The notes below the pieces were generated by a model. That model saw nothing but the letters and a program-made list of their open reading frames with translations, made no database searches and had not been told where the DNA came from. A stretch of DNA of 64,000 nucleotides. It comes from a candidate division KSB1 bacterium. Lineage in GTDB: Bacteria; Zhuqueibacterota; Zhuqueibacteria; Zhuqueibacterales; Zhuqueibacteraceae. This document shows positions 44,905 to 52,140 of the stretch, piece by piece (position 1 is the stretch's first letter; every line of letters begins with the position of its first letter). The stretch covers positions 372,001-436,000 of the forward strand of contig JAPDPX010000005.1 in the NCBI GenBank assembly GCA_034506255.1, read 5' to 3'. A program made the translations under genes and the position numbers.

Positions 44905-45504
44905 CTATCCGAAAACCGCGAGGGTACGGCGAACGGCAATGATCGCACACGCCAGAGGGAGAAAGGCTTCATCATTGGCCGTCTTCTTTTCCCAACGAAT
45001 GAGCAGCCGGCGATTTCCATTCATCCACCTGTGTGTGCGTTCCACCACCCAGTGCCGCGCGCGATAACCCGGAATGTTCTTTTCCTGTGCGTGCTCTTCA
45101 CCGCGGCGCCGCAGGTGTACGGTGTAACCGTATGCCGCGACGATTTTCGCCACTTCCGGATAATCACAGCCTTTGTCAAGACACAGGTTTTGTTGCTTGC
45201 GTGTGGTCGGTTGGGGGCGTGCCATCACGAGATTGTCCAACACTGCTTTGGTTTCTTTGAAATCATTACGATTGGCTCCGCTCACCACCAGTGCCAGCGG
45301 AATGCCCCGGCCATCGGTCAGAAGATGCCGTTTGGTACCTCGCCTGGCGCGATCGGTGGGATTGGGGCCAGTGTTTTCGCCCCCCAGAGGGGCTTTCGTG
45401 ATGGCACCATCCATAACTTGCCACTCCCACATCAGAGGGAGGACATGGTCATAAGTATGCACGCCCAGACGCCAAAGATCCAAAAACAGGCCCACCGCAC
45501 TCAT
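44905..45504 (-). CDS. IS5-family transposase, second frame (DDE catalytic part)
   Basis: A 199-residue frame carrying the DDE triad: first Asp in VMDGAITKAP, second Asp in LCLDKGCDY and the Glu in VVERTHRWMNGNRR (the Y-2-R-3-E-6-R type of IS4/IS5 transposases). It has no N-terminal DNA-binding part; that is in the first frame. Its ATG overlaps the stop of the first frame (ATGA), and a -1 slip on CCCAAAA would fuse the two as VHDRFPKMSAVGLF, matching the usual unbroken family sequence. The stop codon lies inside the left inverted repeat. Confidence 0.88.
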   Translation of the reverse strand: MSAVGLFLDLWRLGVHTYDHVLPLMWEWQVMDGAITKAPLGGENTGPNPTDRARRGTKRHLLTDGRGIPLALVVSGANRNDFKETKAVLDNLVMARPQPTTRKQQNLCLDKGCDYPEVAKIVAAYGYTVHLRRRGEEHAQEKNIPGYRARHWVVERTHRWMNGNRRLLIRWEKKTANDEAFLPLACAIIAVRRTLAVFG

Positions 45505-45746
45505 TTTGGGAAACGATCATGAACGGTGCTGGGCGCACCGAGCGAGCGCGGCAAGGCCTTCCACTGGATACCGGTCACCAAGATATAGTGGATGGCAAAG
45601 AAGGCTTGTTTGTCCGGCATCGGTGGTCTGCCACCTTTTGGTTTGTCTGGCCAAGGTGGCAGCAACATTTCAACGAGCTGCCAGAGTTCTTCGCTGGGTA
45701 AGAACTCGGGATTCACGTCGAATTCATTAGCATGAGTGGTATTCAT
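45501..45746 (-). CDS. IS5-family transposase, first frame (DNA-binding part)
   Basis: An 81-residue frame with the DUF4096-type N-terminal part of IS5-family transposases: LPSEELWQLVEMLLPP, KPKGGRPPMPDKQAFFAIHY and TGIQWKALPRSLGAPSTVHDRF. Codons TTC CCA AAA before its TGA stop contain the heptamer C-CCA-AAA (45510-45504 on the minus strand), a classic -1 frameshift site. Made alone, this short product often acts as a transposition inhibitor in related elements. Confidence 0.85.
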   Translation of the reverse strand: MNTTHANEFDVNPEFLPSEELWQLVEMLLPPWPDKPKGGRPPMPDKQAFFAIHYILVTGIQWKALPRSLGAPSTVHDRFPK

Positions 45747-46009
45747 GCCAATGAAAGCTGGAAAAATAAATATAAAAAGCTGGTATGTATTTTTGCCGCA
45801 CTTTTAGTTGTTGATATTACGAACTTTCTGGTCTTCGGATAGACTCTTAGTTGCCGAAATCGTTTCTTCAATCATCCCCGAGCCATTTCGTATCTTGTTT
45901 CATTTAGTTGCCCTGGGCATCTCGGTGATGCTCGGCTATTGCGGGTGCAAACTGGTTCAGTAAAACCGAGGTGAGTGATCAGGTTGGAGCATTTCCCGGA
46001 CGACACTGT

Positions 46010-46381
46010 TTATCGGGCATTTGCCAAAACAGTTTTGACGCGCTCCAACAAGTCGCGCATGCTTGCCGGCTTAACGAGAAAAGCCGCGGTGCCGGATGAA
46101 CGCTGCGCAATCTCTTCGGGGTTGAGAGGCGCGGTGGTTAGAAAGATGGCAGGTATATCTTTGGCAACGTTTTGCGAACGAAGCAATTGAAAAACTTCCC
46201 CTCCGCTCTGATCCGGCAGCTTTTCTTCGAGAATGATCAAATCCGCCCGGTTGTGCAACATTGCAAGCGCTTGCCGCCCGTCTCTCGCGGTGACAACCTC
46301 ATACCCCTCGGCTTCCAGGTTGAACTTGAGGAGATCGAGAACGTCTTGATCTTCTTCAACGAGCAGAATGCGTTTTTTCAT
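46010..46381 (-). CDS. Stand-alone receiver protein lacking the phospho-Asp
   Basis: A 123-residue response-regulator receiver domain without output domain. The acidic pair (EED, residues 9-11), the switch Thr (LTTAP, 82-83) and the Lys (FLVKPAS, 104) are present, but the phosphorylated Asp is replaced by Glu52 in LIILEEKLP (codon GAA). Such a change often mimics a permanently active state, so the protein may signal without a kinase. ATG 46381 gives the usual MKKRILLVEED start; an earlier frame start at 46453 overlaps the efflux gene. It lies 37 bases after the ACR3-like gene and probably closes that operon. Confidence 0.85.
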   Translation of the reverse strand: MKKRILLVEEDQDVLDLLKFNLEAEGYEVVTARDGRQALAMLHNRADLIILEEKLPDQSGGEVFQLLRSQNVAKDIPAIFLTTAPLNPEEIAQRSSGTAAFLVKPASMRDLLERVKTVLANAR

Positions 46382-46418
46382 TGCCGCGCAGCGACTCCTC
46401 ATGAATTTTGACATTCCC

Positions 46419-47525
46419 TCACGCTGCTTGCCGCTCTGTTGTAGGAACAGCAAGCTTTACTGGCGCGGGCACAAGCGTTTCGCCGAACAGTTTTTGCTGG
46501 GTGGCACGCGCAAACCATACCAACACCAGCATCACCGGCACTTCGATGAGCGGGCCGACCACCGTTGCCAGCGCCACCGTCGGATTGAACGCGGTGATGG
46601 CAATGGCGATGGCAATTTCAAAATCGCGGCCGGTGGAGTTGAACGCGACCGCGGTAGCATCCTTGTAATTGAATCCCAGTTTCCATCCCACCAGATAAAC
46701 GACAACGAAGATGCTCCAGAAGAACAGCATCATCGGCACCGCCAGCTTGAGGATGATGCCAGGCTCCGCGACGATCAAATCGCCCTTGAGCGCGAACATG
46801 ACGATGAGCGTGAACAGCAAGCCGATGATGGAAAGGCTGTCGAGATAGGTTTTCTCTTTTTTGAAGCCTTCTTCGCCATATTTTTTCACGCCCCAGCGCC
46901 GCGTGAAAAATCCCGCCACCAGCGGAATGCCGAGATAGAGCACAACGCTTTCGGCCACCAGCCAGACGTCAAAACTCACTTCACCCAACAGCCACTTGGC
47001 GTAAACGGGAATGAGAATCATTTGCAGAATCGAATTCAGCGCGACCAGCACAATCGCCATCGCGGTGTTGCCGAAGGAGAGAAAGGTGAAAATAATCACC
47101 ATGGCGATGCAGGGCGCGAGGCCGTAGAGCACCAGGCCGGTGTGAAAATCACTGCCGGGCGTCAAAAAGAAATTGGCCAGCAGCAGCATCCAGAATGGCG
47201 CGATGGCAAAGTTGAAAAACAGCACCACCAACAATTGCTTGGGAGATTTTAGTGAGTGCCCGAGGTCTTCAAACTTGATGTTGGTCATGGCCGGATACAT
47301 CATCAGGAACAAGCCGATGACGACACCGAGCGCCAGTGTATTCGCCAGCGAAAAGGTGTACGTGCCATGAAAGATCGAAACGATGGCGTCGATGGGCGGC
47401 GTCAGCTCGAAGTTGGAGATGCCGTAAATTTTGCCGATGCCAATGCCGATCACCATGCTGATGATGACGAAGAAGGGAAGAGATTTGAAATCCTGCAGCT
47501 TTTCCAGGATGCGGGCCAATTTCAT
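46419..47525 (-). CDS. ACR3-like arsenite efflux permease
   Basis: A 368-residue membrane protein with about ten hydrophobic segments, of the BASS/ACR3 superfamily. Family landmarks are LFLMMYPAMTNIKFEDL, GLAPCIAMVIIFTFLSFGN with the conserved Cys of ACR3 and AVAFNSTGRDFEIAIAIAI near the C-terminus. ACR3 exports arsenite using the proton gradient. The Arg normally before the Cys (GLARCIAMV) is Pro here, so specificity may differ. CGAAAGGAGTC precedes ATG 47525. Gene context (ArsR, ArsP-like permease) supports a metalloid role. Confidence 0.9.
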   Translation of the reverse strand: MKLARILEKLQDFKSLPFFVIISMVIGIGIGKIYGISNFELTPPIDAIVSIFHGTYTFSLANTLALGVVIGLFLMMYPAMTNIKFEDLGHSLKSPKQLLVVLFFNFAIAPFWMLLLANFFLTPGSDFHTGLVLYGLAPCIAMVIIFTFLSFGNTAMAIVLVALNSILQMILIPVYAKWLLGEVSFDVWLVAESVVLYLGIPLVAGFFTRRWGVKKYGEEGFKKEKTYLDSLSIIGLLFTLIVMFALKGDLIVAEPGIILKLAVPMMLFFWSIFVVVYLVGWKLGFNYKDATAVAFNSTGRDFEIAIAIAITAFNPTVALATVVGPLIEVPVMLVLVWFARATQQKLFGETLVPAPVKLAVPTTERQAA

Positions 47526-47597
47526 TTTGACTCCTTTCGAGATGAATGGTGACGTCGAGCTTTCGCGCGACGGACTTCGGAATCGGTTCGCGCATTG

Positions 47598-48299
47598 TCA
47601 AACGGTGTTTGCAATCAAATAAATGCCGCCGGCCAGCACCAGCGCCCCGCAGATGCGCTTGACGATGACCAGGCCGCGGGAGTTGTCCGTCCAGTTGAGA
47701 TAGCGTTGCACCCAATTGCCAAAGGAGCCGGCGCCCACGATCACGGCGACGTGACCGAGGCCAAACGCCAGCAACAGGGAATTGGCCTGGATGATGCTGG
47801 TTTGCGAGAGATGAAACACCGTGCCCAACACCGGTGCCATGCAGGCGAACGTGCACGGCCCAAGTCCGACGCCGAAGAGCAGGCCCAACGCCATGGCGCC
47901 GGCAATGCCTTTGAGTCGCGTTTGCAGTTTCGGTCCGGCCTCCCACGAGAAGCGCAGCACGTCCATCAAGTACAGGCCAATGACCAGAAAAACGCCGGCC
48001 ACCAACAAATTGCCGATCGTGCCGACGTCGCCCAGCAATCGACCCAATGCCGCGGTGACGACGCCGATGAGCGCGATGGTGATCAGCACGCCCAGCGCAA
48101 AAATCGCTGAGAGATTGAACGAGCGTTTGGTGCTGACTTGTCCCTTCGTGTTGATGTAGCCGATGATGAGCGGGATGCTGGAGAGATGGCACGGACTGAG
48201 CAGGATGCTGAACACACCCCACGCCAGCGCCGCCAGCAGCGCAATGCCGAAACTGCCTGCCAATGCCTGGCTCAAGGCGGCAAAAATTTCCGCAATCAT
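47598..48299 (-). CDS. CcdA/DsbD-like thiol electron carrier
   Basis: A 233-residue protein with six membrane segments, of the CcdA/DsbD-beta type. The two conserved Cys lie in LLSPCHLSSIP (segment 1) and GLGPCTFACMAP (segment 4), where they pass electrons from cytoplasmic thioredoxin to the periplasm. A third Cys follows in TFACM. GAGGCG precedes ATG 48299. It starts 7 bases after the stop of the thioredoxin lipoprotein, so the pair probably forms one electron relay. Cytochrome c maturation genes are absent, which argues against a Ccm role. Confidence 0.88.
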   Translation of the reverse strand: MIAEIFAALSQALAGSFGIALLAALAWGVFSILLSPCHLSSIPLIIGYINTKGQVSTKRSFNLSAIFALGVLITIALIGVVTAALGRLLGDVGTIGNLLVAGVFLVIGLYLMDVLRFSWEAGPKLQTRLKGIAGAMALGLLFGVGLGPCTFACMAPVLGTVFHLSQTSIIQANSLLLAFGLGHVAVIVGAGSFGNWVQRYLNWTDNSRGLVIVKRICGALVLAGGIYLIANTV

Positions 48300-48306
48300 A
48301 AGCGCC

Positions 48307-48903
48307 TCACATTCCTGGCAAAACTTTCAGGCCTTGCGCCTGCAGAAACCGATCGATTTCCACTTCCGCGAAGAAGCCTTCGTGGCGCAGAATTTCGCTG
48401 CCGTGCTGATCCACAAACACCTGCGTCGGAATCACGCGAATTTTGAAGTCGCGGGCATAGTGCTGCTGCGCCGGCGTCCAGACGTCGTAGAAGATCACCT
48501 GCATTTGCTCGCCATACTTTCTTTCGATGGATCGCATCACTGGCTGCATGGCCTTGCAGGGAATGCAATTGACCGAGCCCAATTCGATAAACGTGATTTT
48601 GGGCGCGAAAACTTTTTGGTCGGCAGTAGCCTCGGGCCGGGGTGCCGGCGCCGTTTGGTTATTTCGAACAAGATCTGCCTTGGGCTGAGTGCCGGCCGCA
48701 GCATTCGCGGACGTCACTGAGGTTGGCCGGCTGCCTCCGACTTGACCACCATCAATTCGAGTCCTAGTCGTGTCTTTCGGTTGAGAATCCAGGCTCGGCT
48801 GATTGCTCGGAACTTGAACGTCGTTGGATTGGTCAGCCGCTATTCCGTCGCCGCGGCCTGTCTGCGCCTGCTGGTTGTCGCCTCCGCACGCAAAAAATAC
48901 CAA
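48307..48903 (-). CDS. Thioredoxin-fold lipoprotein with a frame problem at its 5' end
   Basis: About 198 residues in the clear frame: lipobox FFACGG, a long Gln/Pro/Ala-rich linker (to about residue 95) and a thioredoxin domain with active site NCIPCKAMQP and the cis-Pro loop VIPTQVFVD. It would be reduced by the CcdA-like protein next to it. The signal core (TILIIGLVFFAC) continues upstream in frame but has no start codon. A good ribosome binding site (GGGAGG) and ATG 48947 exist in the neighbouring frame, and one extra base between them and the signal core would restore a perfect lipoprotein signal. Frameshift mutation, sequence error or an unusual start (TTG 48903) are the options. Confidence 0.75.
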   Translation of the reverse strand: MVFFACGGDNQQAQTGRGDGIAADQSNDVQVPSNQPSLDSQPKDTTRTRIDGGQVGGSRPTSVTSANAAAGTQPKADLVRNNQTAPAPRPEATADQKVFAPKITFIELGSVNCIPCKAMQPVMRSIERKYGEQMQVIFYDVWTPAQQHYARDFKIRVIPTQVFVDQHGSEILRHEGFFAEVEIDRFLQAQGLKVLPGM

Positions 48904-48948
48904 ACCAATTATCAGGATCGTCAGAGGGAGAGCATTTTGTCTTGCATG

Positions 48949-49185
48949 TCACACCTCCCGCAGCCATTGCAGAATTTGCGTATCGCCGGGAATGGCGCCC
49001 GCGCTTTTGAGCTGCTCGTCGATGACCAGGCCGGGCGTCATCATCACGCCATAGCTCATGATTTGCGACAAGTCCGTGACCTTTTGAATCTCACAAGGAA
49101 TTTCATGTTGCAAAGCCACGTTTTTGACTCTCGCTTCCAGGGTGTTGCATTTCGGGCAGCCGACGCCCAGGATTTTCACGATCAT
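48949..49185 (-). CDS. Mini-thioredoxin (redox-active disulfide protein, TM0996 type)
   Basis: A 78-residue protein with the CxxC motif GVGCPKCNTLE at residues 7-17 and the cis-Pro in MMTPGLVIDE, the hallmarks of the short thioredoxin_3 family. The family occurs with permeases and metalloid genes. It has no signal peptide and should act in the cytoplasm. AGAGGAGAAAC precedes ATG 49185. It probably passes electrons towards the CcdA-like carrier or reduces a bound metalloid, a role inferred from context. Confidence 0.88.
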   Translation of the reverse strand: MIVKILGVGCPKCNTLEARVKNVALQHEIPCEIQKVTDLSQIMSYGVMMTPGLVIDEQLKSAGAIPGDTQILQWLREV

Positions 49186-49220
49186 GAGTTTCTCCTCTCT
49201 TTAAAAGCGCCAGCACGTCG

Positions 49221-49541
49221 TCATAAGATTTCCAGCAACTCGGCGCGCTCAACAAACTGTTTCTTGATCATCTCGCCAACCAAATCCAAAACTTTGAAGA
49301 CGCGCGGATCGGTGACTTCATACATCATGCGCACCCCTTCTTTGCGCGCCACCACCAGCCCGGCTTCCGCGAGCGCCAGCAGATGCCGCGAGAGGTTCGA
49401 CTGTTCCAACCCGAGTTTGGGGCCGATCTCGCAGTTGCAGATCTCGCGGTCACAACGCAGCGCTTCGAGAATGCGCAGGCGATTGGGATGCGCCAGCGCC
49501 TTGAGGACGGCGGCTTTGAAATCATAAGCGGTTTTGGACAT
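49221..49541 (-). CDS. ArsR-family metalloid repressor
   Basis: A 106-residue winged-helix protein. The recognition helix region GPKLGLEQSNLSRHLLALAE and the wing are clear. ICNCEI just before it provides a Cys pair in the position where ArsR binds arsenite (usually CVCDL). Binding of As(III) or Sb(III) would release it from DNA. AGGTGAGG precedes ATG 49541. It is the third gene of the operon starting at 50996, so it is likely autoregulatory. The probable operator is at the TTCATGA repeats (51027-51048). Confidence 0.88.
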   Translation of the reverse strand: MSKTAYDFKAAVLKALAHPNRLRILEALRCDREICNCEIGPKLGLEQSNLSRHLLALAEAGLVVARKEGVRMMYEVTDPRVFKVLDLVGEMIKKQFVERAELLEIL

Positions 49542-49558
49542 GGCCTCACCTCGTGTCA

Positions 49559-50740
49559 TCATGTTAAGCTGCCCCACAGCAGTCCGGCGACGATGGACAG
49601 CGCGACAACCGTGAGCATGTAAGTCATCGCCTGCTTCGCACCCATGAGCTTGAACAGCACCATCATGCTCGGAATGCTCAATGCGTTGCCGGTGAGAAAC
49701 AGCGTCATCGCCGGACCGCGGCCCATGCCGAGCTGCATGAGCTTCTGAATGATCGGCACTTCGGTCAACGTGGCGAAATACATCAGCGCGCCGGAGATGG
49801 AGGCGATGGCGTTCGCGGCGAGCGAGTTGCCGCCGACCGTCGCCGTCACCCAGCGTTGCGGCAGAATCTCGCCGATGGCGCCGGCGAGAAAGATGCCGAC
49901 GAAGAGATACGGCATGATCTTCTTGGAAAGATCCCAGGTCTCGGCAATCCAGCGGCGGTTGTCTTCGGATGAAAACTTGTGGAACACCAGCGCCAGCAAG
50001 CCCAGCAGCGCCATTCCACCGATCGCATATTTTAAGCTTGGCGCGATGCCGAGGCCAAAGACGACCAGAATGGCCAGTTGCAGCACAAAGAACGCGATGA
50101 TTGAGGCAGTGGAATACGTTGCTTCCTCAACGCCGCTCGTTACGAAGCCCTTGCTGTTTTTGTGGTCGTGATCGCGGAAAAGCAACATCATGACGATGCC
50201 GGCGAGAATGGCAATCGTCATCGCGAAGAGCAGGCGCCCCATCGCAAAGTCGAAGCCGAGCACCGAGGAAGTGAGAATGATGGCCGTGACATTGACCGCC
50301 GGACCGGAGAACAGAAACGCCGCCGCCGGGCCGATGCCGGCGCCGCGTTTGTAGATGCCGGCGAACAACGGCAGAATCGTGCACGAGCACACCGCCAGCA
50401 AACCGCCGGAAATCGCGGCCACCGGATAAGCGATATATTTTTTCGCCATCGGCCCGAGCAATTGCAGAATGGAATCCTTTTTGACGTAGACCGCGATGCC
50501 GCCAGCGATGAAGAAGGCCGGCACCAAACAGGTGAGCACGTGCCGGCGCGCATACTCTTGCAGCAACGCCAGGCCGCCGGCCAGTACGCGGGTCGCGTCT
50601 GTCGAGGCGATGGGCAGGGAATAAAAGGCCAGAAACGCGGCGGTGAGCCAGAAGAATTTTTTCCACTCCTCCCGCCTTTCCGGTTCAGCCAGCAGCCAAT
50701 TTTGCCAGCGCCGGCGCAGGGCATGTAGATAAGTCGCCAT
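49559..50740 (-). CDS. ArsP/YraQ-type permease
   Basis: A 393-residue membrane protein of the DUF318/SO_0444 permease family with about ten segments. The first half carries AVCSCTILPLFAGIYKRGAG and FLFSGPAVNVTAI, the second SISGALMYFATLTEVPII and LTGNALSIPSMMVLF, forming the inverted repeat typical of the family. ArsP members export trivalent organoarsenicals; others handle Cu or unknown substrates. The conserved CSC is present. ATG 50740 lies 4 bases after the stop of the upstream mini-thioredoxin. The pairing of this permease with a thioredoxin_3 protein is common. Confidence 0.88.
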   Translation of the reverse strand: MATYLHALRRRWQNWLLAEPERREEWKKFFWLTAAFLAFYSLPIASTDATRVLAGGLALLQEYARRHVLTCLVPAFFIAGGIAVYVKKDSILQLLGPMAKKYIAYPVAAISGGLLAVCSCTILPLFAGIYKRGAGIGPAAAFLFSGPAVNVTAIILTSSVLGFDFAMGRLLFAMTIAILAGIVMMLLFRDHDHKNSKGFVTSGVEEATYSTASIIAFFVLQLAILVVFGLGIAPSLKYAIGGMALLGLLALVFHKFSSEDNRRWIAETWDLSKKIMPYLFVGIFLAGAIGEILPQRWVTATVGGNSLAANAIASISGALMYFATLTEVPIIQKLMQLGMGRGPAMTLFLTGNALSIPSMMVLFKLMGAKQAMTYMLTVVALSIVAGLLWGSLT

Positions 50741-50744
50741 CGCT

Positions 50745-50996
50745 TCAACTCCCGGCGGCGATGAACTGCCCCAGCATAATTTTAATCTCCTCGACGGAAT
50801 TGACCCGTCCCTGACTCATCAGCTTGCCATCAATCGCCAGCCCGGGTGTGCGGAGGACACCGGCTGTCATGATGGCGGCGATGTCCGTGACTTTCTCGAA
50901 TTCTGCCTTCACGCCCAGCTCTTCCGCCGCACGGCGGGCGCGCTGCTCGAGCGTTTTGCAATTCAGGCAGCCAGGGCCGAATATTTGAATCTTCAT
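50745..50996 (-). CDS. Mini-thioredoxin, first gene of the arsenic/redox operon
   Basis: An 83-residue thioredoxin_3-family protein with GPGCLNCKTLE (CxxC at residues 10-13) and cis-Pro LRTPGLAIDG. It is a paralogue of the protein at 48949-49185; the two share length, the CxxC position and the D-x-x-x-I-M helix. GAGGTGA precedes ATG 50996. It leads eight same-strand genes with short gaps. Confidence 0.88.
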   Translation of the reverse strand: MKIQIFGPGCLNCKTLEQRARRAAEELGVKAEFEKVTDIAAIMTAGVLRTPGLAIDGKLMSQGRVNSVEEIKIMLGQFIAAGS

Positions 50997-51026
50997 GTTA
51001 CATTCACCTCGCGATGCCTTTCTGTT

Positions 51027-51048
51027 TTCATGAGCAACTATTCATGAA
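51027..51048. promoter_or_regulatory. Paired TTCATGA sites, probable ArsR operator
   Basis: TTCATGA occurs at 51027-51033 and 51041-51047; the second is part of the palindrome TTCATGAA. The start-to-start distance is 14 bases. They lie 31-52 bases before the first start codon of the arsenic/redox operon. A promoter could not be matched with confidence. Confidence 0.35.
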
Positions 51049-51205
51049 TTGGTTGAAAAGAAAAAGCAGCATGTGCCCATTAGGGATGGGCTCAAGTTGC
51101 GTGCCCAAAGAGGCGATGAACAAACAGGGCGCGGGCGGATTATTTTTCCAAAGCTTGCAGGGTGCGGGTATGGGGTGGCAGAAACGGCAGCTTTTCACTT
51201 GTGAG

Positions 51206-51225
51206 AAAATTTCCGGGGAAATTTT
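51206..51225. terminator. Palindromic hairpin downstream of the PstS-like gene
   Basis: AAAATTTCC-GG-GGAAATTTT is a perfect 9-bp arm palindrome. It lies 67 bases after the PstS-like stop on the minus strand and ends in T residues, so it could terminate that operon. The 51049-51291 gap holds nothing else. Confidence 0.35.
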
Positions 51226-51291
51226 TCAGCATTGCGAAACGCTGTGAAAGGAGGCAGGGATGCAATTGGAAGGTTGCGCCCCGCATAGTCC

Positions 51292-52140
51292 TCACGGCAC
51301 TTCGAACAACGGCACGTAATCCATCTCCTGCACCAGTCGCTGCCCCTCTTTGCTCAACACCCAATCGATGAAGAGCTTGGCGGTGCCTTGCGGTTTTTGG
51401 ACGGTGTACAGGTAAAGATAGCGCGTGATCGGATAGAGATCCCGGCGGACTGCTTCAATGGTCGGTGTGATGCCGTTGATGCTGCAATGCACGAGCTGCC
51501 GGCCGTGGGCAATGCCACCATAACCGATCGCCGTGGAATCCTCCGCGACAGCCGCGACGATGGCCGCGGTGGTGGGCAGGCTGATCACGTGGTGGCCATA
51601 GGCTTGTCCTTCCAGGACATGCTCTTGGAAATAGAGATAGGTGCCGGAATTGGGCGAACGGCTGAGAGCGGTGATTGGCACATCGCGCCCGCCCACCTCC
51701 CGCCAGGATTTTATTCTGCCCAGGTAGATGTCGCGCACCTGTGCCAGGCTGAGGTTGCGCACGGGGTTGGCGGGATTGAGATAGATGCTCAAACCATCTT
51801 TGGCCACCAGCGAAGCCACGCCGATCGTGTGCTGTCGTGCTGCGAGCTGGCGGGCTTCGATGGCGCGCAGCGGCCGGGAGGCCGCGCTGATGTCTGCCTC
51901 GCCCTTGATCAGGGCTGCAATGCCGGCTGCGGAACCACCGCCTTCGACATATATCGCGAGACCGGGATGACGCAACATGAATTCCTCCGCCCAGCGCTGC
52001 ACCAGCATGATCATGGTGTCCGAACCTTTGATGCGGAGGCTGGTGGTGCCCGGTGCCAGTCCGCGGGGAGCAGCACAAGCCTGCAGGCAGCAACACAGCA
52101 GCAGGAGTCTTCCCGGAATGTTCCTCATGGTTGTTGTCAC
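51292..52140 (-). CDS. PstS-like phosphate-binding lipoprotein
   Basis: A 282-residue lipoprotein (lipobox LQACAAP) of the PstS-type solute-binding family: LRIKGSDTMIMLVQRWAEEF, YVEGGGSAAGIAALIKGEADI, the phosphate-loop region SRSPNSGTYLYF and SKEGQRLVQEMDYVPL. It should bind phosphate or a related oxyanion. No pstCAB transporter or phoU is nearby, so it may act in sensing or with a distant transporter. The start is GTG 52140, with GGAG 9 bases upstream; it overlaps nothing but abuts the peptidase stop (TGA then GTG). ATG 52128 is an alternative. Confidence 0.85.
   Translation of the reverse strand: MTTTMRNIPGRLLLLCCCLQACAAPRGLAPGTTSLRIKGSDTMIMLVQRWAEEFMLRHPGLAIYVEGGGSAAGIAALIKGEADISAASRPLRAIEARQLAARQHTIGVASLVAKDGLSIYLNPANPVRNLSLAQVRDIYLGRIKSWREVGGRDVPITALSRSPNSGTYLYFQEHVLEGQAYGHHVISLPTTAAIVAAVAEDSTAIGYGGIAHGRQLVHCSINGITPTIEAVRRDLYPITRYLYLYTVQKPQGTAKLFIDWVLSKEGQRLVQEMDYVPLFEVP

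Larger units (their letters stand above)
44900..45847 (-). mobile_element. IS5-family insertion sequence (948 bp)
   Basis: Terminal inverted repeats AGAGCCTATCCGAAAACC (44900-44917) and AGAGTCTATCCGAAGACC (minus strand, 45847-45830) match at 16 of 18 positions. The element is flanked by TA on both sides (44898-44899 and 45848-45849), a duplication typical of the IS427 group. It carries two overlapping transposase frames joined by a CCCAAAA slip site. Length, ends and frames all look intact, so it could be active. A 4-base AGTT duplication is an alternative reading of the borders. Confidence 0.88.
44500..45875 (-). pseudogene. Small gene interrupted by an IS5-family element
   Basis: Removing 44900-45847 and one copy of the TA duplication rejoins a single frame of exactly 142 codons, from ATG 45875 (MIEETISAT) through NYYIVSQGQVVEEGYGYIP to the stop at 44500. 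The joined region reads smoothly and the C-terminal part (NPNFYRRVGNGGVVDVFW) is clearly protein-like, with several Tyr/Gly-rich strands. No family is recognised. It lies downstream of the receiver gene on the same strand, so it may once have been the last gene of the arsenic operon. The 3' part alone has an open frame from GTG 44886, but no ribosome binding site. Confidence 0.6.

Noticed and set aside
44894-45852. AGTT as the target duplication of the IS element
   Set aside because: It fits the border bases, but then the interrupted gene meets a stop in frame; TA restores an exact 142-codon frame and suits the IS427 group.
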